From Halarchaeum nitratireducens (GTDB lineage: Archaea > Halobacteriota > Halobacteria > Halobacteriales > Halobacteriaceae), in the NCBI RefSeq assembly GCF_014647155.1, contig NZ_BMOQ01000003.1:62001-126000 (forward strand): 64,000 nucleotides of DNA, in the 5' to 3' direction. The notes under the pieces were generated by a model, which was not told where the DNA came from, ran no database searches, and saw only the letters and a program-made list of their open reading frames with translations. Below, piece after piece: positions 8,037 to 17,850 of the stretch (position 1 is its first letter; every line of letters starts with the position of its first letter). Made by a program: the position numbers and the translations under genes.

Positions 8037-9619
8037 ATGCCCGCACCCCGTGACGCCCTCCGCGACGGCCCCCGCGTCGCGCTGAATCGCCCGCGCGTCT
8101 TCGGCTTCGCCGCCGGCGCGCTCCTCTGTGAGGTCCTCCTCCGCCTCGCGCTCGCCACCGTTCACCCCCTGCTCGGCGTCCTCTGCCCGCCGGTCGTCTC
8201 GCCCTCCCGCTCCTCGGCGCGGCCGCGCCCGCCGTCAACGTCGGCGTCGCCGTCCCGGACGCGACGTCCGCGTTCGCTCTCCGCGCGCGACTCCGCGAAC
8301 GCGGCCCGGCGCTTTTCGTACTCGCCGTCGCCGGCCACCTCGTCGCGCTCGCCTGCGGCGCGGCCGTCTTCCTCCTGCTCGACACCCCGGTCCGCTGGGC
8401 GATCTACGCGACCGGCGGCACCGTCCCGACGGTCGCCGTCCACCTCACGCCGCTCCTCGGCGTCGCCGCCGGCGCGTTCGTCGCGTGGGGCCTCCTCGCG
8501 CCCGCCGTCGCGCGCGCCGCGAGCGGCGACGACCTTTCCGACTTCCGCAGCGTCGCCCGCGCGCCGCTTCGCTTCCGCGACCGCCGGCGGATCGCAGTCG
8601 TCCTCGTGCTCCACCTCGCCTGCGCGCTCGTCGCTCTCGGTCTCTTCGGCGTCTGCGTCGCCCTCGCCCGCGATACCTACCCGACGCGGACCGCGGCGCT
8701 GGTCTCGCTCGGCGTCGCGTTCGTCTCGGCGATCGGCGCGCTCGTGCTCCTCGGCACGCTCGCCTATCCGGTGCACGTCGCGCTCGCCCGCCGCGGCCGC
8801 GGCGGATCGCGCTCCCCGACGCCCGTGCCCGCGAGGCGCGTCGCTCTCGTCGCGCTCCTCCTCACCGCTCTCGTCGCCGGGGCGAGCGCGATCCGCGTGA
8901 CGGAGACGCGCCCGACGCCCGACGTGGGGCCCGCGTCGCTCCCCGCCGAGGCGACCGACGCGTACGCCGCCGCGCTCGACCGGACGGCCGCGCGCGACCA
9001 CCGCGTCACCGTCCGACACGCACGCGAGGGGGGCGCTCTCGTCTCGACCACGACCGTCGATCGCACCGATCGCCGGATCCGCCTCACGGTCGATCAGGGC
9101 GCACGCCGTCCCGCCGTCGGCTACGCGGACAGCGGCGTCGTCTACGGCGTTGCCGGGTTCTCCCCCGGCCTGTTCGCCCTCGGTGAGCGCGACGTCCACG
9201 ACTCCCGGGGCGCGTACGCACTCCCGGGCTACTGGTCCCTCCGCGACGAGCGCGTGATCACCGACGGCTTCCCGTACGGTCTCCCGGATCCGCGCACGGG
9301 CGCGTGGACGACCGTCGACGAGACCGCCGACACCCGGACGGTCGCCCTCACCGACGGCCGCGCGGTGTTCGACGCGCTACAGGACGCCGACGCCGACGAC
9401 GCGACCGTGCGCTCGGGACGCGTGCGGATGCGCCTCGACACCGAGCGCGGCGTCGTCCTCGGCGGCTCCGCGCGGCTGAACGCGACGATCGGCGAGCACG
9501 ACCTCGTCCGGAACCTCACGTACGACGCCGCGAGCGGCCCCGCCGTCGACGCCCGCCGGCCCGACGCCCTCGGGGCGCGCTCGCTCGGCGAGTGGACGTG
9601 GGACGTCTTCGCGTACTGA
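8037..9619 (+). pseudogene. Multi-pass membrane protein gene interrupted by an apparent frameshift
   Basis: An ATG at 8037 opens a frame with a plausible first helix (VFGFAAGALLCEVLLRLALA) up to about 8180. After that the hydrophobic coding signal continues in the -1 frame (LPLLGAAAPAVN, ALFVLAVAGHLVALACGAAV, then LHLACALVALGLFGVCVALA and VALVALLLTALVAGA) to a TGA at 9617-9619. That second frame has no ATG or GTG between its upstream TGA near 8128 and a GTG at 8606, within a helix. The simplest reading is one lost base near 8165-8200. The C-terminal 230 residues form a beta-rich extracellular domain. Family not recognised. Confidence 0.6.
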
Positions 9620-9679
9620 GCCGCGTCCCGGACGACGCGATCCGGACCGGTTTTCCCGTCCCCGGCCCCACACCCGCGT

Positions 9680-11113
9680 ATGACGACCGCCGCCGACATC
9701 GCCGCCTTCGTCGCCGACGTGACGTACGACGACCTCTCCGCGGCCGTCGCCGACGCGACCGAGCGCCGCCTCTTCGACGCGCTCGCGGTCGCGCACGTCG
9801 CTTCCGACGCCGCCGGCGCGGCCGCCGACGTCGCCGCGGGAGAGGGCGGCGACGCCTGCGCCTGCTGGGCCGCCTCGACGCGCGCCGGCCCGGCGGCCGC
9901 GGCGCTCCACAACGCCGCCCGCGTTCGCGGCTCCGCGGCCGCGGACGCCTTCCTCGCGCCCGACGGCCCGAGCCACCCGAGCGAGGCCGTGCCCGCCGTC
10001 GTCGCCGCCGCCGAGGCCGCCGACGCGGACGGCGAGACGCTCGTCGCCGCGCTCGCCGCGACGTACGAGGTCCACGGCGAACTTGCGTGGCACGCCCCGG
10101 TCCGCGAACACGGGTGGGGGCCCGCGATCCACACGCTCGTCGCCGCGGCCGCCGGGGCGGCGCGCGCCCGCTCGCTCGACGCGGCGGCGACCCGGGACGC
10201 CGTCTCGATCGCCGTCGCCAACGGGGCGTCCTTCGGCGCCGGTCCCGACGACACCGACCACGACCTCGCGGGACCGCTCGCCGCTCGCGCCGGCGTCACC
10301 GCCGCGTCGCTCGCCGCCGCGGGCGTCGCCGGCCCAGCCGATCCTTTCGTCGACCACCCGGTCCTCGGGGTCCTCGCCGACGGCGCGGGCGACGCGGACG
10401 GCGCAGCTGCCGACGACGGGGTCGACGAGGCACGCGAAGGCGCGGCCTGCGAGTTCGGCGAGGACACGGACTCCATCGAGGCGCACGCCGAGGAGGACGG
10501 CTTCGCGCTCGATCCGGCGTGCGAGCGCGTCCACGACGTCGCCGCCAGACGCGTGCGCGGGCCGTTCGCCGTGCAGGCCGCGGTCGCGGCCGCCGCCGAC
10601 CTCGGCGCGCGCGTCGCGCTCGATCCCGACGCCGTCGAGCGCGTCACCGTCCGGACGTTCGACTCGCTCACGCTCCCCGCGCCCGCGAACGATCCGACGC
10701 CCGACACGGTCACGGACGCCGCGCGCTCGCTCCCGTACTCCGTCGCCGCGGCGCTCGTCAGCGGGCCGACCGACCTCGCCGACATCCTCGGCGACGAGGC
10801 CGTGCGCCGCCTCGCCGCGACCGTCGCCGTCGAGGAGGCCCCCGGGCTCACCGCGCAGTTCGAGGCCGGCCTGCTCCCCGCCGTCGTCGATGTCGAACGC
10901 GACGACGGAAGCGTCTACCACGCCGAGGTCGGCGCCTACCCAGGTCACCCCACGCAGCCGATGGACTGGGCGACCCTCGAAGCGAAGGCCGGCCGACTCC
11001 TCCCCCCCGAGCGGGTCGAGGCGCTCCGCGCCGCCTGCCAACACGCCGACGAGGCGACGCGCGTCGCGGACGTCCTCGCCGCCCTCGAAGCGAGTGCGGA
11101 GCGGGACTTATAG
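9680..11113 (+). CDS. MmgE/PrpD family protein (2-methylcitrate dehydratase-like)
   Basis: 477 residues matching the all-helical MmgE/PrpD fold: an N-terminal AFVADVTYDDLSAAVADATE-type helix, RRLFDALAVAHVAS, a conserved ALHNAARVRG stretch, SHPSEAVPAVVAAAEA, and YEVHGELAW with HGWGPAIHTLVAAAAGAARA. Members dehydrate 2-methylcitrate, or isomerise/dehydrate related tricarboxylates. No other methylcitrate-cycle genes are in the window, so the substrate is open. There is an Asp/Glu-rich insertion (about residues 235-275). It ends 28 bases before the next gene. Confidence 0.82.
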   Translation: MTTAADIAAFVADVTYDDLSAAVADATERRLFDALAVAHVASDAAGAAADVAAGEGGDACACWAASTRAGPAAAALHNAARVRGSAAADAFLAPDGPSHPSEAVPAVVAAAEAADADGETLVAALAATYEVHGELAWHAPVREHGWGPAIHTLVAAAAGAARARSLDAAATRDAVSIAVANGASFGAGPDDTDHDLAGPLAARAGVTAASLAAAGVAGPADPFVDHPVLGVLADGAGDADGAAADDGVDEAREGAACEFGEDTDSIEAHAEEDGFALDPACERVHDVAARRVRGPFAVQAAVAAAADLGARVALDPDAVERVTVRTFDSLTLPAPANDPTPDTVTDAARSLPYSVAAALVSGPTDLADILGDEAVRRLAATVAVEEAPGLTAQFEAGLLPAVVDVERDDGSVYHAEVGAYPGHPTQPMDWATLEAKAGRLLPPERVEALRAACQHADEATRVADVLAALEASAERDL

Positions 11114-11141
11114 GCCGCGAGCGCCTATCCGCCCCCGTCGA

Positions 11142-13106
11142 ATGAGCACTCGCACGCGCGCCCTCGACACGCTCGTCTACGGCGTGGACGTCCAGAGCGG
11201 CGACGTCCGCGGTGACGCGCCCTCGTACGCCCTCGTCACCTACGACGGCGAGTCGATAGAGCGCGACGTCGTGACGCGCCGTAAACTCCTCCGCCTCGTC
11301 GACGCGGAGGAGCCGGACATCGTCGCGACGGACAACATGTACGAACTCGCCGCGGACAAGGACGCGCTCGTCCGGTTCCTCGGCGGGCTCCCCGACGCGA
11401 CGAAACTCGTACAGGTGACGGGCGACGAACGCCCCGAGCCCCTCTCGCGGGTGGCGAAACGCCACGGCGTTCCGTACGGGAAGCCCGCCATCGAGGAGGC
11501 CGAGGCCGTCGCTCGCCTCGCCGCCCGCAACGTCGGATCCGAGGTCTCCGCGTTCACGGACGAGACGACCGTCAAGATCTCCCGGGGACGATCGACCGGG
11601 AAGGGGGGCTGGAGCCAGGACCGATACACCCGCCGGATCCACGGGAACGTCAAACGCGAGGCGCGGAACGTGGCCTCGAAGCTCGACGACGCCGGCCTCG
11701 ACTACGAGCGCGAGGTCACGGAGAAGTACGGCGGTTTCTCGAACGCCGTCTTCACCGTCGAGGGCCGCCCGCAGGACATTCCCGTGTCGAGCATGCGCTC
11801 GGGCGACGTCCGCATCGAAGTCGAGCGCGTCCGCCGCGACGGCATCGAGTTCCGCCCGCTGGCGAAGCGACGCGACCGGGTCTTCGTCGGCGTCGATCCC
11901 GGCACCACGACCGCCGTCGCGCTCGTCGACCTGGACGGGCACCTGCTCGACGTCCTCTCCACCCGGACCGCGGACACCGCGGACGTCATCGAGTGGATCA
12001 TCGAGCGCGGCCGGCCCGTGCTCGTCGCCGCGGACGTCGACCCGATGCCCGCGACCGTCGATCAGATCCGCCGGAGCTTCGACGCCGCCGGCTGGCACCC
12101 CGAGAGCGACATCCCCGTCGACGAGAAACAACACCGGACCCGCGAGGAGGGGTACGACAACGACCACGAGCGCGACGCGATGGCCGCCGCGCTCTACGCC
12201 CACGACGACCACGCCGATCAGATCCGGCGCATCACGCGCAAGATCCCGCCGCGCGTCGATCGCGGCGAGGTCGTAAAGCGCGTGCTCGCGGACGAGTCCA
12301 CGGTCGAGGCCGCTGTCGACGACCTCACGGCGGACGACGGCGACGACGGCGACGACCACGAGCACGAGGCGCGCGAACTCACCGAGGAGGAGCGCACGAT
12401 CAAGCGCCTCCGCGAGCGCGTTGCCCGCCTCGACGACCACGTCACGGACCTTGAAGCCGACCTCGACGCGAAGGACGAGCGCATCGCGGAGCTGGAGACC
12501 GAACTTGAGGAGGCCCGCCGCGAGGAGCGCAAGGAGGCCCGCGAGCGCCGCGAGGTCACCCGGCTGGAGTGGGAGAACGACCGACTCGAAGACGAACTCG
12601 ACGAGGAGCGCGAGCGCGCCGACGAGCTGGCGAAGAAGCTCGAACGCCTCAAGGAGCTCTGGAAGCTCGACCACTCGAACTTCGCGGACGTCAACGGCTC
12701 GGGATCGCTGACCGCCGTGAAGCCGGTCGCGCAGTTCACCCTCGACGAGATCGAGGCGGCGGACGAGGCGTACGGCATCGCGCGCGGCGACGTCGTCTAC
12801 TTCCGCGACGCCAGCGGCGCGGGCCGGCGAACCGCCGAGGCGCTCGTCGAACGCGAGCCCCGCGTCGTCCTCCTCGACGGGGAGACGAGCGACGTCGCCG
12901 AGGAGGTGCTCTACGAGGCGGACGTCGCCTTCGGCGACGCGAGCGACGTCTCGATCCGCGAGATCGACGAACTCGCCATCGCCCGCGAGGACGCCGTCGC
13001 GGCCGTCGAGGCCGACTACGCCGACCGCGCCGAGCGGCGCGCCCAGGCGGAGACGGAGAGCATGGTCGACTCGATCATCAGCGAGCACCGGGCGGATCGG
13101 GAGTAA
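11142..13106 (+). CDS. DUF460 family protein with RNase H/RuvC-like domain and coiled coil
   Basis: 654 residues. An N-terminal domain (VYGVDVQSGD..., YALVTYDGE) is followed by an Arg/Lys/Gly-rich nucleic-acid-binding-like stretch (SRGRSTGKGGWSQDRYTRRI), then an RNase H-fold core VFVGVDPGTTTAVALVDLDG with downstream acidic residues in VLVAADVDPMPATV and DNDHERDAMAAALYA, the RuvC/YqgF arrangement. A long charged coiled coil (about 415-515) and a C-terminal domain (KPVAQFTLDEIEAADEAYGI) follow. DUF460 is an archaeal family thought to include nucleases; the function is not established to my knowledge. The ATG sits just after an A/T-rich TTATAGG element. Confidence 0.85.
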   Translation: MSTRTRALDTLVYGVDVQSGDVRGDAPSYALVTYDGESIERDVVTRRKLLRLVDAEEPDIVATDNMYELAADKDALVRFLGGLPDATKLVQVTGDERPEPLSRVAKRHGVPYGKPAIEEAEAVARLAARNVGSEVSAFTDETTVKISRGRSTGKGGWSQDRYTRRIHGNVKREARNVASKLDDAGLDYEREVTEKYGGFSNAVFTVEGRPQDIPVSSMRSGDVRIEVERVRRDGIEFRPLAKRRDRVFVGVDPGTTTAVALVDLDGHLLDVLSTRTADTADVIEWIIERGRPVLVAADVDPMPATVDQIRRSFDAAGWHPESDIPVDEKQHRTREEGYDNDHERDAMAAALYAHDDHADQIRRITRKIPPRVDRGEVVKRVLADESTVEAAVDDLTADDGDDGDDHEHEARELTEEERTIKRLRERVARLDDHVTDLEADLDAKDERIAELETELEEARREERKEARERREVTRLEWENDRLEDELDEERERADELAKKLERLKELWKLDHSNFADVNGSGSLTAVKPVAQFTLDEIEAADEAYGIARGDVVYFRDASGAGRRTAEALVEREPRVVLLDGETSDVAEEVLYEADVAFGDASDVSIREIDELAIAREDAVAAVEADYADRAERRAQAETESMVDSIISEHRADRE

Positions 13107-13155
13107 CGCGGCGCCGAGCGCCAGCGAGGGGCCGCGAACAGGCGAACGGGGAGTA

Positions 13156-13260
13156 CGCGGTCCCACTGAGACCGCGAACCGAACGGTGGAACCGTGAGGA
13201 GCGACCCGTGAGCAACGCGATTCCGGAGGAATCGCGGGAAACGCGAGCGGCGCTAGCCGC
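13156..13260. repeat. Array of short-loop hairpins after the DUF460 gene
   Basis: Four inverted repeats occur within about 105 bases: CGCGGTC/GACCGCG (13156-13162, 13170-13176), ACGGT/ACCGT (13183-13187, 13191-13195, loop GGA), CGCGATTCC/GGAATCGCG (13216-13224, 13228-13236, loop GGA) and GCGGC/GCCGC (13247-13251, 13256-13260, loop GCTA). The region has no supported gene. The pattern is like interspersed hairpin repeats common between haloarchaeal genes. Confidence 0.6.
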
Positions 13261-13354
13261 GAGCGACGCGTCGCCGAGCCCATCGAGCGGCGCGACACGG
13301 GGTCGCCGACCGACCCGTCGGTAGATACTTCGCGCTGGCTCGCGCAAGACGCGT

Positions 13355-14092
13355 ATGGCCGCCGGGTTCGACACGTCGTGGGTGGTCGGCGGGTTCTTCG
13401 TGGTCCTCGGTGGCGTCGTGGCCGCGTTCAGCGCGCGGTACGTGTGGCGGGCGCTGGCGGTGTACCGAGCGATGGACGCGGACGCTCTCGACGGTGTCCC
13501 GGCCGGATCGCTTGTCCGCGTCTCGGGCATGGCGGCGGGCACGGCCGAGTCACTCGTCGCGCCGTTCAGCGGGCGGCCGTGCGTCGCGCTGCGGTACGCC
13601 GTCGAGGAACGACGGCTCAGTCCGTGGCTCCTGCCGTGGTTCGTGACGGTCCACGAGCGGGCGGGCGCGGACGCGTTTCACGTGCGGACGCCCGTGACTG
13701 CAGTTGCGGTGACCGCGCCGCCGCGCTCTGTCGTGGTCGGGCGCGACGTCGTGGCGCAGATGGGACGGACGGCGTCGCCGCCGTCGCGGGTGGCGCGCTT
13801 CGAGCGCGAAGTCGACCTGCCGGGCCTCGACGTCTGGCGGCGCCCGCCCGGCGTTCTTCGTCCCGTCTTCGACGCGCTCTCGCTGGGCGCCCGGCGGTAC
13901 GTCGAGGACCGCGTGGAACCCGGTGACAACGTGACGGTCGTGGGGCGCGTGACGGACGACGGCAGCGTCGACCCGCTCGTCATGGCCGACCGGCCCCGGG
14001 GCGCGACCGTGGTCCGGATGGCGCGCACGTCGCTCGCCGGCGTCCTCGCGGGCGGATTGGCGATCGCGATCGGCCTCGTCCTCCTCGCCTGA
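13355..14092 (+). CDS. GIDE-like integral membrane protein
   Basis: 245 residues. It has an N-terminal membrane segment (VVGGFFVVLGGVVAAFSARYV), an extramembrane beta-rich domain (GSLVRVSGMAAGTAESLVAP, then FSGRPCVALRYAVEER), and a C-terminal helix ending the chain (SLAGVLAGGLAIAIGLVLLA). This helix-domain-helix layout with an RVSG...PFSGRPC core resembles the GIDE domain of mitochondrial E3 ligase MUL1 and its prokaryotic relatives, which lack the RING finger. No RING is seen here. Function is unknown. The gene appears single, between a hairpin array and tyrS. Confidence 0.65.
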   Translation: MAAGFDTSWVVGGFFVVLGGVVAAFSARYVWRALAVYRAMDADALDGVPAGSLVRVSGMAAGTAESLVAPFSGRPCVALRYAVEERRLSPWLLPWFVTVHERAGADAFHVRTPVTAVAVTAPPRSVVVGRDVVAQMGRTASPPSRVARFEREVDLPGLDVWRRPPGVLRPVFDALSLGARRYVEDRVEPGDNVTVVGRVTDDGSVDPLVMADRPRGATVVRMARTSLAGVLAGGLAIAIGLVLLA

Positions 14093-14141
14093 ACGCCCGC
14101 ACATCCGCATGGCTTAACCCACTCCTCCGATTTCGACCTGT

Positions 14142-15122
14142 ATGGACGCCTACGAGCGCATCACTCGGAACGCGGCGGAAGTCGTGACCGAGGAGGAGGT
14201 AGAGACCCTGGCCGACGATCCCGACGGGAAGCGGGCGTACGTCGGCTACGAGCCCTCCGGCGTGCTCCACATCGGGCACCTCCTCACGGCGAACAAGCTC
14301 ATCGACCTCCAGCAGTGCGGCTTCGAGGTCGTCGTCCTCCTCGCCGACGTCCACGCCTCCCTCAACGACAAGGGCACCTTCGAGGAGATCCGCGACACCG
14401 CAGAACAGATGAAAGAGCAGTTCCTCGCGTACGGCCTCGAGGAGGCGAACACCGAGTTCGTCCTCGGGTCGTCCTACCAGCTCGACGAGGATTACGAGCT
14501 CGACCTCCACTCGCTGCAGGTGGGGACGACGCTGAAGCGCGCCCAGCGCGCGATGGCGGAACTGCAGGGCGACGACACCGCGAAGGTGAGCCATGTCGTC
14601 TACCCGCTGATGCAAGCGCTCGACATCGAGTACCTCGACGTCGACCTCGCGGTCGGCGGGATGGACCAGCGCAAGGTCCACATGCTCGCCCGCGAGGAGC
14701 TCCCCGAACTCGGCTACGACGCGCCGACCTGCCTCCACACGCCCATCGTCGGCGACCTAGAGACGGGCGAGGGCAAGATGTCCTCCAGCACCGGCACCAC
14801 CATCTCGATGGAGGACTCCACCGCGGAACTCGAAGAGAAGGTCAACGCGGCCTTCTGCCCGCCGACGGCCGACCCCGAGGGCGACCTCGTGAACCCGGTC
14901 CTCGAGATCTTCCGGTACCACGTCTTCCCGCGCTTCGACGAGGTCGTCGTCGAGCGCCCCGACGAGTACGGCGGGGATCTCGTCTACGGGAGCTACGACG
15001 CCCTCGAAGCCGACCTCGAATCGGGCGAACTCCACCCGGCGGACGCGAAGTCGGCGCTCGCCGCCTCCCTCGACGAACTCATCGCGCCGGGGCGCGAGCG
15101 CCTGCGCGAACTGCGCGGCTGA
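14142..15122 (+). CDS. tyrS: Tyrosyl-tRNA synthetase
   Basis: Charges tRNA-Tyr with tyrosine. The 326-residue class I enzyme has the HIGH motif ([13 protein letters not shown], residues 43-46), a tyrosine pocket segment ([20 protein letters not shown]) and the KMSKS equivalent EGKMSSSTG at about residue 212. The short length without a C-terminal S4-like domain is the archaeal/eukaryotic type. TTAACCC upstream may be part of its promoter. Confidence 0.97.
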   Translation: MDAYERITRNAAEVVTEEEVETLADDPDGKRAYVGYEPSGVLHIGHLLTANKLIDLQQCGFEVVVLLADVHASLNDKGTFEEIRDTAEQMKEQFLAYGLEEANTEFVLGSSYQLDEDYELDLHSLQVGTTLKRAQRAMAELQGDDTAKVSHVVYPLMQALDIEYLDVDLAVGGMDQRKVHMLAREELPELGYDAPTCLHTPIVGDLETGEGKMSSSTGTTISMEDSTAELEEKVNAAFCPPTADPEGDLVNPVLEIFRYHVFPRFDEVVVERPDEYGGDLVYGSYDALEADLESGELHPADAKSALAASLDELIAPGRERLRELRG

Positions 15123-15213
15123 ACGCTCCCCCGACGGTCCGCCGGCGACCGCTCCCCCAGACTCTCGGTCGCGTGAGTTGGGTTTAACCGTCTGCCGGGG
15201 CTACACGGGCCCA

Positions 15214-15495
15214 ATGAACGAGGAATCCGAGCGGCTCGACCTCCGGATGCCCGAGGGGAACGAGGTGTTCGCCGAGGTGACGGAGATGCTCGGCGCGAAC
15301 CGGATCGCGGTCCGGTGCGCCGACGGCACCGAGCGGACGGCCCGCATCCCCGGTCGGATGCAAAAGCGCGTCTGGATCCGCGAGGGCGACATCGTCCTCG
15401 TCGATCCTTGGGACTGGCAGGACGAGAAGGCCGACGTCGAGTGGCGCTACGACAAGCAGGCGGCCGACCAACTCCGAGAGGAGGGGCACGTCTAG
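15214..15495 (+). CDS. eif1a: Translation initiation factor aIF1A
   Basis: 93-residue OB-fold protein that binds the small subunit A site and stabilises initiator tRNA. Signatures are [40 protein letters not shown] and [20 protein letters not shown]. The ATG at 15214 fits family starts, about 30 bases after a TTTAACC box. It is followed after one base by the RIO1 gene, the first step of a conserved archaeal aIF1A-RIO1-Dim2 arrangement. Confidence 0.97.
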   Translation: MNEESERLDLRMPEGNEVFAEVTEMLGANRIAVRCADGTERTARIPGRMQKRVWIREGDIVLVDPWDWQDEKADVEWRYDKQAADQLREEGHV

Positions 15496-15496
15496 C

Positions 15497-16363
15497 GTGG
15501 CCGGCGAGTTCATCGAGGAGACGGAGGGTCCGGCGGGCGACGAGTGGCAGGACCTCGACGTCTCCGACGACGAGGTCGATCGGATCACGCGACGCCAGGA
15601 CCGCGAGTTCGAGTCGTTCCTGAAGCGCCTGAAGGACGCCGATCAGTTCAAGGTCCAGGAGGGCGCGTTCGACGACGCGACGTTCGCCGCGCTCTACAAG
15701 CTCGTACAGGACGGCTATCTCGCGGCCTTCGGTGGCCCGATCTCCACCGGGAAGGAGGCGAACGTGTACGAAGCGGCCGCGGCGGACGGCGACGACGTCG
15801 CCGTCAAGGTCTACCGGATCAACGCCTCGAACTTCCAGCACATGCGCGACTACCTCGAAGGCGATCCGCGCTTCGAGGGCATCCGGGGTGACAAGAAGGC
15901 GATCGTGCTCGCGTGGACGCGTAAGGAGTTCGCGAACCTCGCTCGCGCCCACGACGCCGGCGTCCGCGTCCCGAATCCCATCGTGGTCCAGCGCAACGTC
16001 CTCGTGATGGAGCTCATCGGTGAGGCCACAGATCCCGCACCGACGCTCCACGACGTCACCCTCGAGAACCCCGAGACCGCGTACGACGTCGTCCGCGAGT
16101 ACATGCAGCGCCTCTTCGGCGCCGGGCTCGTCCACGGTGACCTCTCCGAGTACAACATCGTCGTCCACGACGGCGAACTCACGATCATCGACGTCGGACA
16201 GGCCGTCACCGTCCACCACGGGAACGCCGAGGAGTTCCTCCGGCGCGATTGCGAGAACGTCGCCGCGTTCTTCTCGCGCCAAGGCGTCGACGCCGACCCC
16301 GACGCCCTCTACGACCACGTCACGTCCGTCGACGCCGATCCGAGCGGCGACGCCGGCGACTAA
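15497..16363 (+). CDS. rio1: RIO1-type serine/threonine protein kinase
   Basis: 288 residues. Atypical kinase/ATPase involved in small-ribosomal-subunit maturation. It has the RIO-specific N-terminal helices, the P-loop STGKEANVYEA, the catalytic lysine in VAVKVYRI, the catalytic loop LVHGDLSEYNIVVH and a metal-binding IDVGQAV in place of DFG. It starts with GTG immediately after the aIF1A stop, so the two are surely co-transcribed. The C-terminus is short, as in archaeal RIO1. Confidence 0.96.
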   Translation: MAGEFIEETEGPAGDEWQDLDVSDDEVDRITRRQDREFESFLKRLKDADQFKVQEGAFDDATFAALYKLVQDGYLAAFGGPISTGKEANVYEAAAADGDDVAVKVYRINASNFQHMRDYLEGDPRFEGIRGDKKAIVLAWTRKEFANLARAHDAGVRVPNPIVVQRNVLVMELIGEATDPAPTLHDVTLENPETAYDVVREYMQRLFGAGLVHGDLSEYNIVVHDGELTIIDVGQAVTVHHGNAEEFLRRDCENVAAFFSRQGVDADPDALYDHVTSVDADPSGDAGD

Positions 16364-17074
16364 TCCTTTTCCCTCGTTATTCCTGCCGACAGGCCGATAC
16401 GCGCCGTTTCAGCCTCCCGTAGGCGATGTCACCGATCACGATATAAATCTTATACCGCGATACGAAGACGGCGGAAACGGGTCGCTCACTCGGTGTGCCC
16501 GTCCGCGCCTCCGACGGGTGGATCGTCGCCTGTTGTCTCTCTGGGGTCGTCCGCCGGATCCGTCGGCCGCGTCCCCGAGCCGTTACGGGTCGTTCCCCGG
16601 TGGAACTAGTGCCACCCTCGTTCGGCACGTGGCCGGCGGCGTGACCGCGGCCGCCTCGGCGTGCCGTCCCGATACGGTGCTGCTGGGCCGAACGCCGTGG
16701 TGCCGCCGGCGTCGCTCGGCCACGCGATCGACGCGCCACTCGGCCGACCGATCGAGCGATCGAACGCGATCCGGATACGCGTTCCCTCGCGCCGTACTTC
16801 TCGGCGCCAACGGGCCCGGTCCCGATTCCGAACTGGACGATCCGCGGTGTCGCACGCTCGCGCGGCGCATCCGGTGCGGTGTGGAACCCGATCCCGTGTC
16901 GATCGGCCACGCGCTGCTACACGCGGAGGTCGTCGCGTCCGGTAACCGTGTCGCACCGGGAACGAGATCATTTTGATATCACGTTATACGATTTAATCAG
17001 GCCCTGATCACCGCCCGGCGACGCGGCGCACGGCGTGTAAGTCTTAAACCGCTTCGTCCCGTAGCCGACTGCAT
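16364..17074. other. 711-base gap between rio1 and dim2 without a supported gene
   Basis: Several short open frames exist on both strands, but all read as arginine/serine/proline-rich products typical of GC-driven spurious frames and none has an acidic haloarchaeal character. A clear TATA-like GATATAAATCTTATA (about 16439-16453) could start a transcript into the gap, where the first in-frame start would give only about a 49-residue peptide ending at a TGA near 16643. I found no RNase P, SRP RNA or tRNA signature by eye. The last 100 bases turn A/T-rich and hold the dim2 promoter. Confidence 0.5.
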
Positions 17075-17629
17075 ATGACCCAACACGTCAAAATTCCGCA
17101 GGACCGCATCGGGGTCCTCATCGGGGAGGGCGGCGAGACCCTGCGCCGTATCGAGCGGTCGGCGGAGGTCAGCCTCGACGTGAACTCCGACGACGGCGCG
17201 GTCGCGGTCGAGAAGACCGGCGATCCGATCCGCGGCATGAAAGCACCCGACATCGTGCGGGCGATCGGTCGCGGTTTCGATCCCGACGCGGCGCTCACGC
17301 TCCTCGACGACGACATGCGCCTCTTCGAGACGATCGACATCGAGCGCGCGGCGCGTAACGACAACGACCTCCGACGAAAGAAAGGCCGGCTCATCGGCGA
17401 GAACGGCCGCACGCGTGAACTCATCGAAGAGCTCACCGGTGCGGACGTCGTCATCTACGGGTCGACGTTCGGGGTGATCGGCGGCCCGAACGAGGTGGAC
17501 GTCGCTCGCTCGGCGGCAGAGATGCTCCTCGACGGCGCCCCCCACGGCTCGGTCTACTCCTTCCTCGAACGCAAACACGTCGAGGAGCTCAAGCACCAGG
17601 GGATGGAGTACCACGAGTTCTCGGGCTGA
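17075..17629 (+). CDS. KH-domain rRNA-processing protein Dim2/Pno1 homologue
   Basis: 184 residues with two KH domains: [15 protein letters not shown] (GxxG loop near residue 17) and [20 protein letters not shown] (near 107), ending in [20 protein letters not shown], a strong signature of archaeal Dim2/Pno1/Krr1-like proteins. The family binds the 3' end of 16S rRNA during 30S maturation and partners RIO kinases and Nob1. It is usually next to rio1; here it lies 0.7 kb away behind its own AAGTCTTAAAC promoter-like element. Confidence 0.94.
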   Translation: MTQHVKIPQDRIGVLIGEGGETLRRIERSAEVSLDVNSDDGAVAVEKTGDPIRGMKAPDIVRAIGRGFDPDAALTLLDDDMRLFETIDIERAARNDNDLRRKKGRLIGENGRTRELIEELTGADVVIYGSTFGVIGGPNEVDVARSAAEMLLDGAPHGSVYSFLERKHVEELKHQGMEYHEFSG

Positions 17630-17815
17630 ACGCGCACTTTCCACCGCTCGGCACGACGGGATCGGCGCGGACGACTCCGCCTTCTTCTTTCGTTCGTTGT
17701 CGCGTCCCTCGGTTATCAGACGGCCGCGGCGGACGGTTGTTAAATACTCACGTTGTCATTGTCTCGCACGGTATCTTCGAGCCGTCTGCGACCCGTTCAG
17801 ACACGCTTCCCAAAG

Positions 17816-17823
17816 TTTTATAT
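17816..17823 (+). promoter_or_regulatory. TATA box of the thermosome gene
   Basis: CCCAAAGTTTTATATAG combines a BRE-like purine stretch with a TTTATATA box about 30 bases before the thermosome ATG. It is one of the strongest promoter-like elements in the window, in keeping with high, heat-inducible expression known for archaeal thermosomes. Confidence 0.7.
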
Positions 17824-17850
17824 AGAACGGCAAACAATCAGCGAGTGATT

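Noticed and set aside
16377-16910. Open frame of 177 codons on the minus strand in the rio1-dim2 gap
   Set aside because: Composition rich in Arg/Ser/Pro/Gly, no acidic bias, no motif and no promoter at the right place.
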